DNA of 64,000 nt. Source: Marinobacter goseongensis (GTDB lineage: Bacteria > Pseudomonadota > Gammaproteobacteria > Pseudomonadales > Oleiphilaceae). Positions 26,414 through 36,800 of the stretch are shown here, piece after piece. The translations under genes were made by a program, and so were the position numbers. The notes beneath the pieces were generated by a model that saw nothing but the letters and a program-made list of their open reading frames with translations, was not told the origin of the DNA and ran no database searches. Positions within the stretch are counted from its first letter, which is position 1; the number at the start of each line of letters is the position of its first letter. The stretch lies in the NCBI RefSeq assembly GCF_023156235.1, contig NZ_JAKZAI010000004.1:248001-312000 (forward strand), read 5' to 3'.

Positions 26414-27418
26414 TCAGGCAGAGCCTACCCGGCGCGCCAGCTCGGCGGTACGGTTGGCGTAGCCCCACTCGTTGTCGTACCAGGCGTACAACTTCACCTG
26501 GGTGCCGTTGACCACGAGCGTGGACAGGGCATCAATGATCGACGAGCGCGGGTCGGTCTTATAGTCGATCGATACCAACGGGCGCTCCTCGTACCCCAGG
26601 ATACCTTTCAGCTCACCCTCGGCCGCCGCTTTCAGCAGCTGGTTCACGGTGTCGCGGTCGGTGGGCGTGTTCACTTCAAAGACGCAGTCGGTCAGTGATG
26701 CGTTGATCAGCGGAATCCGCACTGCATGGCCATCCAGGCGGCCCTTGAGCTCCGGGAAAATCTCGATAATGGCCGTGGCGGAGCCGGTGCTGGTGGGGAT
26801 CAGGGAACTGCCGCAGGCCCTCGCCCGGCGCAGGTCCTTGTGGGGGGCGTCGATAATGGTCTGGGTGTTGGTCAGGCTGTGGATGGTGGTGATGGAGCCG
26901 TTCTTGATGCCCAGATTTTCGTGGATCACCTTCACCACCGGCGCCAGGCAGTTGGTGGTGCAGGAGGCGGCGGTCACGATGCGGTCGTTGGCCGGGTCGA
27001 AAATGTCGTCATTCACGCCCACCACGATATTCTTCGCGCCTTGCTCTTTCACCGGTGCGGTCACTACTACCCGCTTCACGCCCTGGTCCAGGTAAGCCTG
27101 CAGCACACTGACCTTTTTGTTGACGCCACTGGCCTCGATCACCAGATCGCAGCCGGACCAGTCGGTCTCGCCGATGGTTTTGTTATGGGTCACGCGGATA
27201 CGTTGCTCTCCGATCACCACGTGAGTGCCGTCGGAGCTGGCCTCGTGATCCCAGCGTCCGTGCACGCTGTCGAAATTCAGCAGATGGGCCAGTGTGCCGG
27301 CATCTGCGCCGGGGTCATTGATGGCCACGAACTCCATCTCCGGCCATTCCCAGGCCGCCCTCAGTGCGAGCCGACCGATGCGGCCGAAGCCGTTGATACC
27401 TACTTTTATCTTGCTCAT
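26414..27418 (-). CDS. ArsJ-associated glyceraldehyde-3-phosphate dehydrogenase
   Basis: 334 residues with the NAD-binding start [15 protein letters not shown] and the catalytic Cys153 in SCTTNCLAP. It is type I GAPDH by fold. Being between acr3 and arsJ, it most likely uses arsenate in place of phosphate to make the ArsJ substrate rather than serving glycolysis. A good ribosome-binding site (CAGGAG) precedes the ATG. It is separated from acr3 by 63 bases and from arsJ by one base. Confidence 0.93.
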   Translation of the reverse strand: MSKIKVGINGFGRIGRLALRAAWEWPEMEFVAINDPGADAGTLAHLLNFDSVHGRWDHEASSDGTHVVIGEQRIRVTHNKTIGETDWSGCDLVIEASGVNKKVSVLQAYLDQGVKRVVVTAPVKEQGAKNIVVGVNDDIFDPANDRIVTAASCTTNCLAPVVKVIHENLGIKNGSITTIHSLTNTQTIIDAPHKDLRRARACGSSLIPTSTGSATAIIEIFPELKGRLDGHAVRIPLINASLTDCVFEVNTPTDRDTVNQLLKAAAEGELKGILGYEERPLVSIDYKTDPRSSIIDALSTLVVNGTQVKLYAWYDNEWGYANRTAELARRVGSA

Positions 27419-27481
27419 GGGGGTTCTCCTGAACTCTGATAATTCGAATCAGCCGCGTCTGACCCTGTGATTGCCTGTTTT

Positions 27482-28507
27482 TCAGACCGACGGTTGTGGA
27501 AACCAGTGCCGGGTGCGGTTGGCAAAGGCGACCAGTGTCAACATTACCGGCACTTCCACCAGTACCCCCACCACCGTCGCCAATGCGGCGCCGGAGGTCA
27601 GCCCGAACAGGCTGATGGCCACGGCCACCGCCAGCTCGAAAAAGTTGGAGGTGCCAATCAGCCCCGCCGGCGCGGCGACGTTATGGGGCAGCGCCATTTT
27701 GCGCGCGGCAAAGTAAGCGATAAAGAAAATGCCGTAGCTCTGGATCAGCAGCGGGATGGCAATCAGGCCGATGGCGTAGGGGTTGTCCAGAATCCGGTCG
27801 GCCTGCAGGCCGAACAGCAACGCCACGGTCGCCAGCAGCCCCAACACGGTGGTGGGTTTGCTGTGTTGCAGCCAGTGTTCCAGTTTATTGTGACCACCAC
27901 GTAACAGGTGTCGGCGGGTCAGTATGCCGGCAATGAGCGGGGCAACCACATAGAGCATCACCGACAGCAGCAGGGTTTCCCAGGGCACGGTGATTGATGA
28001 CAGGCCCAGCAGGAACGCGGCAATGGGGGCGAAGGCGAAGATCATGATGATGTCGTTCACCGACACCTGCACCAGGGTGTAGCCGGAATCGCCTTTGGTC
28101 AGATGGCTCCAGACAAACACCATGGCGGTGCACGGGGCCACGCCCAGCAGGATCATGCCGGCGATGTATTCGGTGGCGGTGGCCGGGTCCACCAGATCGG
28201 CGAACAGCACCTTGAAGAACAGCCAACCCAGCGCCGCCATGGTGAAGGGTTTGATCAGCCAGTTGATGACCAGTGTCAGGATCAGTCCCTGGGGTTTGCG
28301 GCCGACGTTTTTGATGGCGGTGAAATCCACCTGCACCATCATCGGGTAGATCATGGCCCAGATGAACACCGCCACCACCAGGTTGACGTGGGCGTAGGTC
28401 AGGTTGGCGACGAACTCGTACAGACCTGGCAGCAGGGTGCCGGTGGTGATGCCCAGCAGGATGGCCAGGGCGACCCACAGGCTCAGGTAACGTTCGAATA
28501 ATCCCAT
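27482..28507 (-). CDS. acr3: ACR3-family arsenite efflux permease
   Basis: 341 residues from the ATG at 28507, which overlaps the arsR stop by one base (TGATG). The longer open frame is antisense-type sequence over arsR. About ten membrane segments are present. The essential cysteine of ACR3 pumps is seen in [17 protein letters not shown]. It exports As(III) from the cytoplasm. No arsC arsenate reductase gene lies in this operon, so arsenite would come from uptake or a reductase elsewhere. Confidence 0.92.
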   Translation of the reverse strand: MGLFERYLSLWVALAILLGITTGTLLPGLYEFVANLTYAHVNLVVAVFIWAMIYPMMVQVDFTAIKNVGRKPQGLILTLVINWLIKPFTMAALGWLFFKVLFADLVDPATATEYIAGMILLGVAPCTAMVFVWSHLTKGDSGYTLVQVSVNDIIMIFAFAPIAAFLLGLSSITVPWETLLLSVMLYVVAPLIAGILTRRHLLRGGHNKLEHWLQHSKPTTVLGLLATVALLFGLQADRILDNPYAIGLIAIPLLIQSYGIFFIAYFAARKMALPHNVAAPAGLIGTSNFFELAVAVAISLFGLTSGAALATVVGVLVEVPVMLTLVAFANRTRHWFPQPSV

Positions 28508-28884
28508 CAGGCGCAGTCCATTTTTACGGGGCGGTCCGGCATGGTGGCCAGCCGCGTCAGGCTCGGTTCGAGAAACGGGGAGTTGGCCGCTGCGGTGTCT
28601 CGCAGTACCCGGTGAACCCATTCTGGCAGGGCCGGATGCAATCGGTAGTAAACCCATTGGCCGCGTCGTTCGTCATCCAGCAGGGCCAGTTCACGCAGCT
28701 GGGCCAGATGGCGGCTGACTTTCGGTTGCGGTGCGGCCAGTGCGGTGGTGAGTTCGCACACGCAAAGTTCTGTCTGCTGCTCGATCATCAGCAGGATGGC
28801 CAGCCGGTTTTCTTCCCCCAGTGCCTTGAACACGGCCGCGGGGTCGTAGCTGACGGCTTGGCGGATTGATTGCTTCTGCACCAT
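28507..28884 (-). CDS. arsR: ArsR-family arsenic-responsive repressor
   Basis: 125 residues from the ATG at 28884; a TTG at 28926 is an alternative. The winged helix is seen in [19 protein letters not shown] and [17 protein letters not shown]. The metalloid-binding motif ELCVCEL gives Cys41 and Cys43, as in classic ArsR, so As(III)/Sb(III) release from DNA is expected. It is first in the arsR-acr3-GAPDH-arsJ operon and probably represses it from the AT-rich dyad region upstream. Confidence 0.93.
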   Translation of the reverse strand: MVQKQSIRQAVSYDPAAVFKALGEENRLAILLMIEQQTELCVCELTTALAAPQPKVSRHLAQLRELALLDDERRGQWVYYRLHPALPEWVHRVLRDTAAANSPFLEPSLTRLATMPDRPVKMDCA

Positions 28885-28935
28885 CACAGGTTGTGGCACC
28901 TTTCGTGGCTGCGTCGCTAAAGACAAAGCAGCAGA

Positions 28936-28980
28936 TTAATATATGTTTTTCTGCATATGCAGTTTATCGAATATGATGAT
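28936..28980 (-). promoter_or_regulatory. Probable ArsR operator/promoter region
   Basis: An AT-rich stretch in otherwise GC-rich DNA immediately upstream of arsR. It contains the perfect 12-base palindrome CTGCATATGCAG (28951-28962) and two further CATAT/ATATG elements on each side. A TATATT element on the minus strand near 28940 could be the -10. The operator role is inferred from position and symmetry. Confidence 0.5.
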
Positions 28981-29068
28981 ATTGCAATTCACTACCAGTG
29001 GCAACGGTAGTCCGTGCAGCAGCTGTACTGGCTGAACCACAGGGTTCTGATCCTCATGGCGCAGGAGC

Positions 29069-30088
29069 TCAATGCATCCCGGGTCGCGCACTGAGGCGGT
29101 AACCTGTGAAACCATGGAGCGGATCCTGCAGCGCGAGAACCCGAAGTGTCACCGGAACCGCGTTGGCCTCGGGGCCGGCGGACAGCAGATCCAGATCAAT
29201 CCGCTGCAGCGCTTTTTCGCTGCGGGCGGCTTCCAGGGTCCGCTGGAGGTTGGGCTGGGAGCGGGCGCTCACCAGTTCCTCAAAGCGGGTTCCGGCCAGG
29301 TCAGCGGGTGCCCGTTGCAGCCATTCGGCCACTTCTGCGGAGACGAAGCCGATTCGCCCCTGCTCGTCCAGTTCACCAACGATGGCACCCGACAGTGCCA
29401 CCAGGTCGCGACTGCGTTGTTCACTGTCGTTCAGGGCCTGACGCAGAATGGATTTCTCCACCTGGTTGTTGTCCAGTTGCTGTTCCTGTTTTTCGGTCAA
29501 CACCTGTTGCCCGCCAAGCTGCCCACGCAAGCGGACGATGCGGGCACATAACAGCAGTGTCAGCGCCACCCCGAGCGCGGTGATCAATGCTCCGGCAAGC
29601 CAGGTGACGATGCGTACACGGTTGGTTTGCGCCCTCAGCACGGCCGTGTCGGGAATGGTGGTGATCAGCCAGTGATGATCCGGCAGATTGACCTCGGAGC
29701 GCAGCGACAGTGAGCCGTCCAGGGGCGCCGAAGTGCCACGCAGGAACAACGGCGTTTTGCTGTGTCGCTCCAGGGTATCCACCCGGATGGTCAGCAGATT
29801 CGGCGATGCGTCTGGAAACACCGACGCCAGCCAGTCCTCGATCTTTGGTTCCGGAGATTGCGCGGCAGCCCGGGCGTGCAGGCGCGACACCAGGGCATCG
29901 TGCTGGGCAGAATAGGCCTGCTGAGCCAGCGTGCGGGTGTGGTCGGCCATCAAGTAGGCCGTGCTGGCGGTGACGGCGAGCCCGAAGGCCAGCACCAGAA
30001 GGGGCACCCAAAGAAACGGGCGCCACAGTGACCAGATGCGTTGAACCGGGCTTCTCTCGAAGTGGTTTGCGGAGCGAGGGCTGTCCAT
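29069..30088 (-). CDS. Membrane-anchored PAS-domain sensor without an output domain
   Basis: 339 residues: a membrane helix at about 25-48, a periplasmic domain of about 110 residues, a second helix at about 165-185, a coiled coil (about 195-230) and a PAS domain (about 230-330, LSGAIVGELDEQGRIGFVSA). The architecture is that of a sensor kinase or cyclase N-terminal half, but the chain stops after PAS. No HisKA, GGDEF or other effector follows. It may act by binding a partner, or be the remnant of a longer protein. Function unknown. Confidence 0.75.
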   Translation of the reverse strand: MDSPRSANHFERSPVQRIWSLWRPFLWVPLLVLAFGLAVTASTAYLMADHTRTLAQQAYSAQHDALVSRLHARAAAQSPEPKIEDWLASVFPDASPNLLTIRVDTLERHSKTPLFLRGTSAPLDGSLSLRSEVNLPDHHWLITTIPDTAVLRAQTNRVRIVTWLAGALITALGVALTLLLCARIVRLRGQLGGQQVLTEKQEQQLDNNQVEKSILRQALNDSEQRSRDLVALSGAIVGELDEQGRIGFVSAEVAEWLQRAPADLAGTRFEELVSARSQPNLQRTLEAARSEKALQRIDLDLLSAGPEANAVPVTLRVLALQDPLHGFTGYRLSARPGMH

Positions 30089-30161
30089 GGCCGGGTCCGT
30101 TCAGGCGATCAGCGATGTCCTTCACTGTAGACCAGTGTTGCCCGCAGCGAAACGTCCGCGT

Positions 30162-30974
30162 TCAGGAACGTGCGGGGCGGGCGCTGCCGTAGATCAACAG
30201 GAACACGCTGAATGCGGTGACCACCACGGACGGCCCTGCCGGAGTGTCCAGGTGCCAGGACAGGCTCAGCCCGCCGCCCACCGCGACGAAGCCGAACACC
30301 ATGGCCAGCAGGGTCATGTGTTCCGGGCTATGCGCCAGACGGCGGGCCGTGGCCGCGGGGATAATCAGCAGCGCAGTGATCAGCAGTACGCCGACAATCT
30401 TCATGGCCACGGCAATCACCAGCGAGAACATTAGCATCAGCACCAGGCGCAGACGTTCCACCGGTATACCTTCAACCCGCGCCAGTTCCTCGTGAATGGT
30501 GCTCATCAGCAGACCTCGCCACAGCGTGGCCAACAACACCAGAATCACCGCCGCGCCGCCGTAGATCCACAGCAGGTCGTTGCGGCTCATGGCTAACAGA
30601 TCACCAAACAGCAATCCGGTCAGATCCACCCGCACGTCCGGCATGAAACTGAGGGTGACCAGGCCGATGGCCAGCGCGCTGTGGGCGAGGATACCCAGCA
30701 GGGTGTCGGTGGCCAGGGTGCGGCTGCGGGAGAACAGCACCAGGGCAATGGCCAGTACCACGCAGGTGATGATCACGCCCACGTTCAATGGCACGCTGAT
30801 CAGGAAACTCAGGGCGATGCCCAGCAGCGCCGAGTGGGCCAGGGTGTCGCCGAAATAGGCCATCCGGCGCCAGACCACAAAGCAGCCGAGGGGACCGGCG
30901 ACCAGTGCAACACCTAGGCCGCCGATCAATGCGCGCCAGAAAAAGTCATCAAGCACGGCGTCAATGATGGGCAT
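30162..30974 (-). CDS. znuB: Zinc ABC transporter permease ZnuB
   Basis: 270 residues from the ATG at 30974; this start overlaps the end of znuC by 14 bases. About eight hydrophobic helices and the block GCFVVWRRMAYFGDTLAHSA followed by LLGIAL are typical of the ABC-3 metal permease family. It would form the inner-membrane channel for Zn2+ import with ZnuC. It is last in the zur-znuC-znuB operon. Confidence 0.92.
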   Translation of the reverse strand: MPIIDAVLDDFFWRALIGGLGVALVAGPLGCFVVWRRMAYFGDTLAHSALLGIALSFLISVPLNVGVIITCVVLAIALVLFSRSRTLATDTLLGILAHSALAIGLVTLSFMPDVRVDLTGLLFGDLLAMSRNDLLWIYGGAAVILVLLATLWRGLLMSTIHEELARVEGIPVERLRLVLMLMFSLVIAVAMKIVGVLLITALLIIPAATARRLAHSPEHMTLLAMVFGFVAVGGGLSLSWHLDTPAGPSVVVTAFSVFLLIYGSARPARS

Positions 30975-31740
30975 GGCCGCACTCCTTGTGGTCAGGGTGG
31001 CGCCCTGCGTCCACCACATCGCCGTGCAGATCGTGGTGATGGTTGTGGTGGTGATGGTAGACCGCGAGGCTGTCGGCAACCGGCTGTCCAAAGGTTTCGA
31101 TGAACGCAGGATCGTGGGAGATGTCCGCCGGGTAGCCGCTGCAGCACACATGCTGGTTGAGGCAGATCACCTTGTCGGTGGCGGCCATCACCAGATGCAG
31201 ATCGTGGGAAATCATGATGACGCCGCAGTGCAGATCGTCGCGGAGTTGACGAATCAGGTCATACAGCGCCGCCTGACCATTGATATCGACACCCTGGGCC
31301 GGCTCATCCAGCACCAGAAAGTCGGGCTTGCGTGCCAGCGCTCGCGCCAGCAGCAAGCGCTGCCGTTCGCCGCCGGACAGGTGATGAATGGAGGCGCCCA
31401 TCAGGTGCCCGACGCCGGTTTTGTCCAGGGCCGCCTGGCACTCCTGCAGGCTGCGACCGCTCAGGCTCATAAACCGTTGCACGCTCAGGGGCAGCGTGGT
31501 TTCCAGGTTCAGGTGCTGTGGCACGTAGCCCACGGTGAGGCGGTCGGCGAGGGTGACCGAGCCGGAGGTGACCTTCTGTATGCCCAGAATCGCCTTGATC
31601 AGGGTGGTTTTTCCGGCGCCATTCGGTCCGATCACAGTGATGATATCGCCGCGATGCAGCGTAAGGCTGACCCGATCCACGATGGGGCGGCCGTCAAACG
31701 CAACGGTCAGTTGATCCAGTGTTACCAGCGGTTCAGTCAT
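30961..31740 (-). CDS. znuC: Zinc ABC transporter ATP-binding protein ZnuC
   Basis: 259 residues from the ATG at 31740, which overlaps zur by 8 bases; upstream frame extension has no family similarity. Walker A is GPNGAGKTT, the signature is LSGGERQR and Walker B is FLVLDEP. The C-terminus is strongly His-rich (YHHHHNHHHD and later GHAHH), a common feature of ZnuC and possibly a zinc-sensing or buffering tail. It powers zinc import with ZnuB. Confidence 0.93.
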   Translation of the reverse strand: MTEPLVTLDQLTVAFDGRPIVDRVSLTLHRGDIITVIGPNGAGKTTLIKAILGIQKVTSGSVTLADRLTVGYVPQHLNLETTLPLSVQRFMSLSGRSLQECQAALDKTGVGHLMGASIHHLSGGERQRLLLARALARKPDFLVLDEPAQGVDINGQAALYDLIRQLRDDLHCGVIMISHDLHLVMAATDKVICLNQHVCCSGYPADISHDPAFIETFGQPVADSLAVYHHHHNHHHDLHGDVVDAGRHPDHKECGHAHH

Positions 31741-32224
31741 TGCCGGCGTCCGCCTGGCAGCGTGGGCAAAGCCCGGCCACTTCGATGGTGACGTCCTCGG
31801 GGCTGAACGCTTCGGCCGAGGCGGCTTCAGAAACCGCGCTTGCAACTGCGGGGGCTGTCAGCTCCAGCACGTTACTGCATTGGCGGCAGATCAGAAACAG
31901 ACCGTTATGATTCTTGCCGGCGTGGGTGCAGCCAACAAAGGAATTCAGTGAGGCAATGCGATGCACCAGCCCGTGCTGCTGCAGAAAATCCAGGGCGCGG
32001 TACACGGTGGGCGGGGCGGCGTTGTGGCCATCTTCCGCCAGTACCGCCAATACATCGTAGGCACCCAGTGGCTTGTGAGACTGCCATATCAGCTCAAGCA
32101 CCCGTTCCCGGGTCGGTGTCAGCCGGGCGTTGTTCTGCTGGCAAATGGCGCGGGCATCGGCCAGTGCCCGGGAAACGCAGGCATCGTGATTGTGGGGGCG
32201 ATAGGGAAGAGCGTTGGCAGACAT
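31733..32224 (-). CDS. zur: Zinc uptake regulator Zur (Fur family)
   Basis: 163 residues with the Fur winged helix (RLTPTRERVLELIWQSHKPL, PPTVYRALDFLQQHGLVHRI). The structural zinc site is formed by CRQC and CPRC. The HAGKNHNG region supplies regulatory ligands. Placement first in an operon with znuC and znuB supports Zur rather than Fur. With Zn bound it represses zinc uptake genes, probably including its own operon through the dyad just upstream. Confidence 0.92.
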   Translation of the reverse strand: MSANALPYRPHNHDACVSRALADARAICQQNNARLTPTRERVLELIWQSHKPLGAYDVLAVLAEDGHNAAPPTVYRALDFLQQHGLVHRIASLNSFVGCTHAGKNHNGLFLICRQCSNVLELTAPAVASAVSEAASAEAFSPEDVTIEVAGLCPRCQADAGND

Positions 32225-32243
32225 GGGGCGCTGTCCTGGAAAA

Positions 32244-32268
32244 TTTGCAACATTATAACATTTGCAAA
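32244..32268. promoter_or_regulatory. Candidate Zur box upstream of zur
   Basis: Arms TTTGCAA (32244-32250) and TTGCAAA (32262-32268) surround CATTATAACAT. The TATAACATTT part matches one half of the gammaproteobacterial Zur consensus; the other half is degenerate. It lies 20 bases upstream of the zur ATG. Confidence 0.5.
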
Positions 32269-32305
32269 GGACAGTGCCATCCGCCAGATCCGGTCAGCGC
32301 TTCAA

Positions 32306-32767
32306 TCAGCGAACAGCGTCTGCCGCCAGCGATTCCAGGTACTCCAGATTCGGAATCCACGCAGTATCCCCTTCCACCTCCACCTGCATCAGATCGGCAG
32401 GCCCTGCCTCGCCATCAAGACGGCGAATCTGCTCTTCGGTCAGGCGGGTCTGGCTGGGAATGCCCTGGGTTACCAGCGCCATGAAAGGCACTCGCTGGTG
32501 GTGGTCGCTGACCGTGTTCAGCACCACGATACGGCCGCGATTGTCACCGGGAATGGTGAGCGTTGCGCCGTTGGCGGCGTCGTAGGAAATCACCGGCAGC
32601 GCCAGTCCTCGCCAGTCGAGGTGGCCCACCAGCCACTCCGGCGTGTTGGCACCGGCATCGTTGCTGGCGTAATCCACCACCTCGGCAATGGTCACGTTGG
32701 GCAACAACAGCTGTCGGCCGTTCATCGGGATGATAACGCAGGAGAGGGTTTGGCTGTTTTCACTCAT
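32306..32767 (-). CDS. chpC: CheW-like protein ChpC of the Pil-Chp system
   Basis: 153 residues comprising one CheW domain (CVIIPMNGRQLLLPNVTIAE, then WLVGHLDWRGLALPVISYD). CheW proteins couple chemoreceptors to the kinase. Its place after chpB in the order pilGHIJK-chpA-chpB matches ChpC of Pseudomonas aeruginosa, where ChpC is an accessory adaptor beside PilI. It follows chpB by 11 bases and closes the cluster; chpD and chpE are not present here. Confidence 0.87.
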   Translation of the reverse strand: MSENSQTLSCVIIPMNGRQLLLPNVTIAEVVDYASNDAGANTPEWLVGHLDWRGLALPVISYDAANGATLTIPGDNRGRIVVLNTVSDHHQRVPFMALVTQGIPSQTRLTEEQIRRLDGEAGPADLMQVEVEGDTAWIPNLEYLESLAADAVR

Positions 32768-32778
32768 TACTCATGTCC

Positions 32779-33834
32779 TCAGGCGGAATCCCTGTTTTGC
32801 CGGCCTTTAAGCAGGCAGGATTCTTCAATCGTTTTGACCAGTTCCCGCGCCAGTTGTTCGGGTGTGCCACAGAAGGAGGCGCACCCGGTCGCGGCGACCG
32901 AGTCCGGCATGGAGCTGTTGCCGCAGCTTTTGCTTTCCTGCACCCAGATCCTGCTGCCATAAGCCTTCAGCATCGGGGCGGCAATAGCGCCATCGTTACC
33001 CATTCCGGAGAACAGGATAGCATGGCAGCGGGCGCCGAAATGATCGGCAACGTTGAGCAGGACCTGGTCGATGGAGGGCCCGAAGGGGCCCGGCCACGGC
33101 GAGTCCTTTTCGGCCAGCGCACCGGCCTCATCGAGGTTCCACTCCCGCTCCACTGGCATCATCACCACATCGCCGTTTCGGATGCGGTAGCCGGTGCGCG
33201 CTTTTTTCAGCTGATAGTGGGCGTGGCGGCCCAGTACCCGGGTCAGAACCTCGGTGAAATTGCCATCGATGTGCTGGGCGTATACGAAACCCACAGGCAG
33301 GCCTGCAGGCAGGTAATCAAGAAAGGTTTTGACCGCCGCCGGACCGCCCAGTGAGGCACCAAGAATCCAGATCTCCTCGGCTATGGAATCCGGCGCTGCC
33401 GGTGTGATCCATTGCGACAGCACGGGCGCCGGGGTGTCCGTTGGCTCCTGCCCGGCGAGTTCTTCCAGACTCGCTTCCGAATCCAGCTCCTCCAGGTGGC
33501 CCAGCTGTTGTTCCAGTTTGTTCAGCAGCCGCCGTTCCCAGCGGAAATAGTCGATGGAGCCTGGCTTGGGTGCCGGGTCCAGCCCGAACAGCACGGGTAC
33601 ATCGGTGTTTTCCAACAGGTGATCGAACAGTACCGGGTGGTCGGCTTCGTCTTCCAGAGTGATCAGCCAGAGGCTGGCCTCCGGAAATTCCGGGTAACCC
33701 TGCAGACGCTCCGGATCGCCGGAAAAACACACCTCCAGGCCGAACTTTGACGTGGCCGCCTGCAGACGGTGACGCTGCAGGACGATATCCGACACGATCC
33801 CGACCCTGAGCCGGCCGGCAAGGCCGGTCATCAC
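32779..33834 (-). CDS. chpB: ChpB, CheB-like methylesterase
   Basis: About 351 residues. The C-terminal half is a CheB methylesterase domain with catalytic Ser in GASLGGP (near 160), His in AQHIDG and Asp in GMGNDGA (near 280). It would remove methyl groups from PilJ, opposing PilK. The N-terminal region (about 1-100) resembles a degenerate receiver-like domain rather than a normal one, as in known ChpB. The start overlaps the chpA stop (GTGATGA): GTG 33834 or ATG 33831. Confidence 0.88.
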   Translation of the reverse strand: MMTGLAGRLRVGIVSDIVLQRHRLQAATSKFGLEVCFSGDPERLQGYPEFPEASLWLITLEDEADHPVLFDHLLENTDVPVLFGLDPAPKPGSIDYFRWERRLLNKLEQQLGHLEELDSEASLEELAGQEPTDTPAPVLSQWITPAAPDSIAEEIWILGASLGGPAAVKTFLDYLPAGLPVGFVYAQHIDGNFTEVLTRVLGRHAHYQLKKARTGYRIRNGDVVMMPVEREWNLDEAGALAEKDSPWPGPFGPSIDQVLLNVADHFGARCHAILFSGMGNDGAIAAPMLKAYGSRIWVQESKSCGNSSMPDSVAATGCASFCGTPEQLARELVKTIEESCLLKGRQNRDSA

Positions 33835-36800
33835 TGATTACCGGTCAGCCGGGAAATGGTCTCAAGCAGCTCGGTTTCCTGGAACGGCTTGCCGAGATAC
33901 TCGTTTACGCCGATGGCCAATGCCCGCTCGCGGTGTTTTTCCCCGGTTCGCGAGGTGATCATGCAGATCGGGGTGTCGCGCAGGTTGTCGTCGTGGCGCA
34001 CAAAGCTTGCCACTTCGAAGCCGTCCATGCGTGGCATCTCGATGTCCAGCAGGATGATGTCCGGTTTGTGATCCTGCAGCTGCGCAACCGCATCGAGACC
34101 GTCTTTCGCGGTCACCACTTCCATGCCATTGCGTTCCAGCAGGCGCGAGGTGACTTTCCGCACGGTCACCGAGTCGTCCACCACCATTACCACGGTGGCG
34201 CGCTCAATGTAGCGGGCGGATTCGCGGGCTTTTTCAAGGCTGGCCAGACGCTGGCGCTCGGACAGAATGTCGGAGCGGATCATCGCCGGCAGGTCGAGAA
34301 TCACCACCACGTTACCGTCACCCAGAATGGTGGCACCGGACACGCCCCGTACCGAGCTGAACTGCGGCCCGAGGGATTTAACCACGATTTCACGGCTGCC
34401 CATCAGGTTGTCCACCTGCAGGGCCATAGGCTGTTCCGCACCGCGCACCAGAATGACCGGCAACGGCAGGGCCTGGCCCTGGAGTTTCGGGTGGTGGTCA
34501 CTGTTCAGCAGGTTGCCCAGGTACTGCAGGCGATACTGCTGGCCGGCGTACTCGTACATCGGGGCGTCCGGCTTGTAGTATTCCTCGAGCTCATAGGTGC
34601 TGACCCGCACGATACCCTCGATGGTGTTCAGCGGTATGGCGTAGAAATCCTCACCGGTGGAGACCATCAGTGCACGGTTGACCGACACGGTGAACGGCAG
34701 CCGCACCGTAAAGGTGGTGCCTTTGCCGACGGTGGAGTCAATGTCGAGGCTGCCGCCAAGCTGTTTGATCTCGCTGGCCACCACGTCCATGCCGACACCG
34801 CGGCCGGAAATCTGGGTGACCTGCTGGGCAGTGGAGAAGCCCGGTTGCAGGATGAACTGCAGGACTTCCCGCTCGCTCAGCTCTTCATCCTTGCCCAACA
34901 TGCCCTGGCGGATGGCCTTGTCACGGATCACGCTGGACGGAATGCCGGCACCGTCGTCGATCATCCGCAGCACCACATCACCGCCCTCGCGGGTCAGTGA
35001 CAGGGTGACTTCACCGGTGTCCGGCTTGCCGGATTTTTTGCGATCGGCCGGCGTTTCAATGCCGTGGTCCAGGGCGTTGCGCAGCATGTGCTCCAGCGGT
35101 GCAATCATCCGCTCGAGGATATTGCGGTCCATTTCCCCTTCCGGGTTGCGGACGTCGAATTCCACCTTCTTGCCCAGCTCGCCGCTGATCTGGCGAACGA
35201 TCCTGCGCAGGCGCGGCACCATCGAGGAGAACGGAATCATCCGGGTCTTCATCAGACCTTCCTGGAGTTCCGTGTTGATGCGTGACTGCTGCACCAGCAG
35301 GGTCTCGGTATCTCGCACCCGGTCGGACAGGGTTTCCCGCAGGTCGGCAAGGTCTGACGACGACTCGGTCAGTGCCCGCGACAGCTGCTGGATCGAAGAG
35401 TATCGGTCCATTTCCAGCGGATCGAAATCGTCGCCGTAGTCCGGCCCGTGTTCCTTTTCCGCACGGAACAGGATCTGGGTTTCAGTCTCGATTTCCATGC
35501 GCCGTAACTGCTCGCGCAGACGCTCGATGGTGGCGGCCATTTCATCCAGGGTGTGGCTGAAATCGCTGCTTTGTTGCTCAAGGCGGCCACGGGTAATACT
35601 GGTCTCGCCGGCCAGGTTGACCAGTTCGTCCAGCAACGGTGCCGAGACCCGGATGGTTTCCTGGGCGGCACGTTGCGCCTCAGCGGCTTTTTTGCGCGGC
35701 TTGGCCAGGCCTTTTCCGGTCTGCGGAGCCGGCGCCGGTTCCGCTGGTTTGGTCGCCGCGGGGGCCGGCGTGTCGGTGGGCGGTTCCGGTTTTTGTTCCG
35801 GTGCCGGGGTCGGCATCGGGCTGCCCTGTTCAACGCTTTGGCGAATACCGCCCACTAACGCCACGATGGTGTCGTTGTCCGCGGTGATGGCTTGCCAGGT
35901 GCTGTCGTCCGGGGCGTTGCCACCGAGATCGATCAGCCGGGTCTCAAAGGCGTGGGCCTTGTCGCCCAGTTCGCGCAGCTGTGACAGCCGCGCGCCCCCC
36001 TTGAGTGTGTGCAGTGCCCGCTGGGCTTCCTGATTGAAATGGTGGTTGGTCGGTTCCTTGCGCCAGTCATCGAGCAGGTGCTCGAGCTGGTCGAGAATTT
36101 CCCCGGCTTCCTCCAGGAAAATCTCCAGGACTTCCGGATCCAACTCGGTCTCTTCGGATTCCGTCGGCTCAGCGTGAGTGTTCTCTGCGTCCCGATGGGC
36201 GTCGCGGAAGGCACGCCACAGATCGTTATCGGCAACCGGCTTTCCGCCTTCTTCCAGGCTGGTCAGCATCTCTTTCAGGCGGGTGAGCGCCCGGTCACTG
36301 AGGGTCAGCAGGATGGCCTGATTGCTGTCGCCGCTGATCAGCGGGTCGAGGGCATCGGACCAGGCTTCCGCGAGATCGGCAATCGGATCCACATCCGACA
36401 GTCGTGCACCGCCCTTCAGGGTGTGCAGCTCCTGTTGCAGCTGGGTCACCCCGGTGAGCTCGTCCGGTTCCTCGCGCCACTGGGCCAGGCACTCACTGAT
36501 GGCGCCCTGAATCTCCAGGCCTTCATCGAGGAAGATGCCGATCAGTTCGTCGTCGGTGGCCTCGGGAATGGCCTCGGCCATGGCCGGCGACAGATCAAAG
36601 TCGTCGCTGTCTGCAGGCTCCGGCCGCGCTTCGGCCGGTTCCGCTGTTTCGGTCCGATCCTCTTCCGCCAGGGATTCACCGGCAAGAATCGCTTTCACCT
36701 GCATTACCAGTTCGTCTGCCGGCGGGCACGGTCGCTGGGTGGCGACCTGTTCCACCATCTGGGCGAGGCGGTCATGACAGGCGAACAGCAGATCGTTCAT

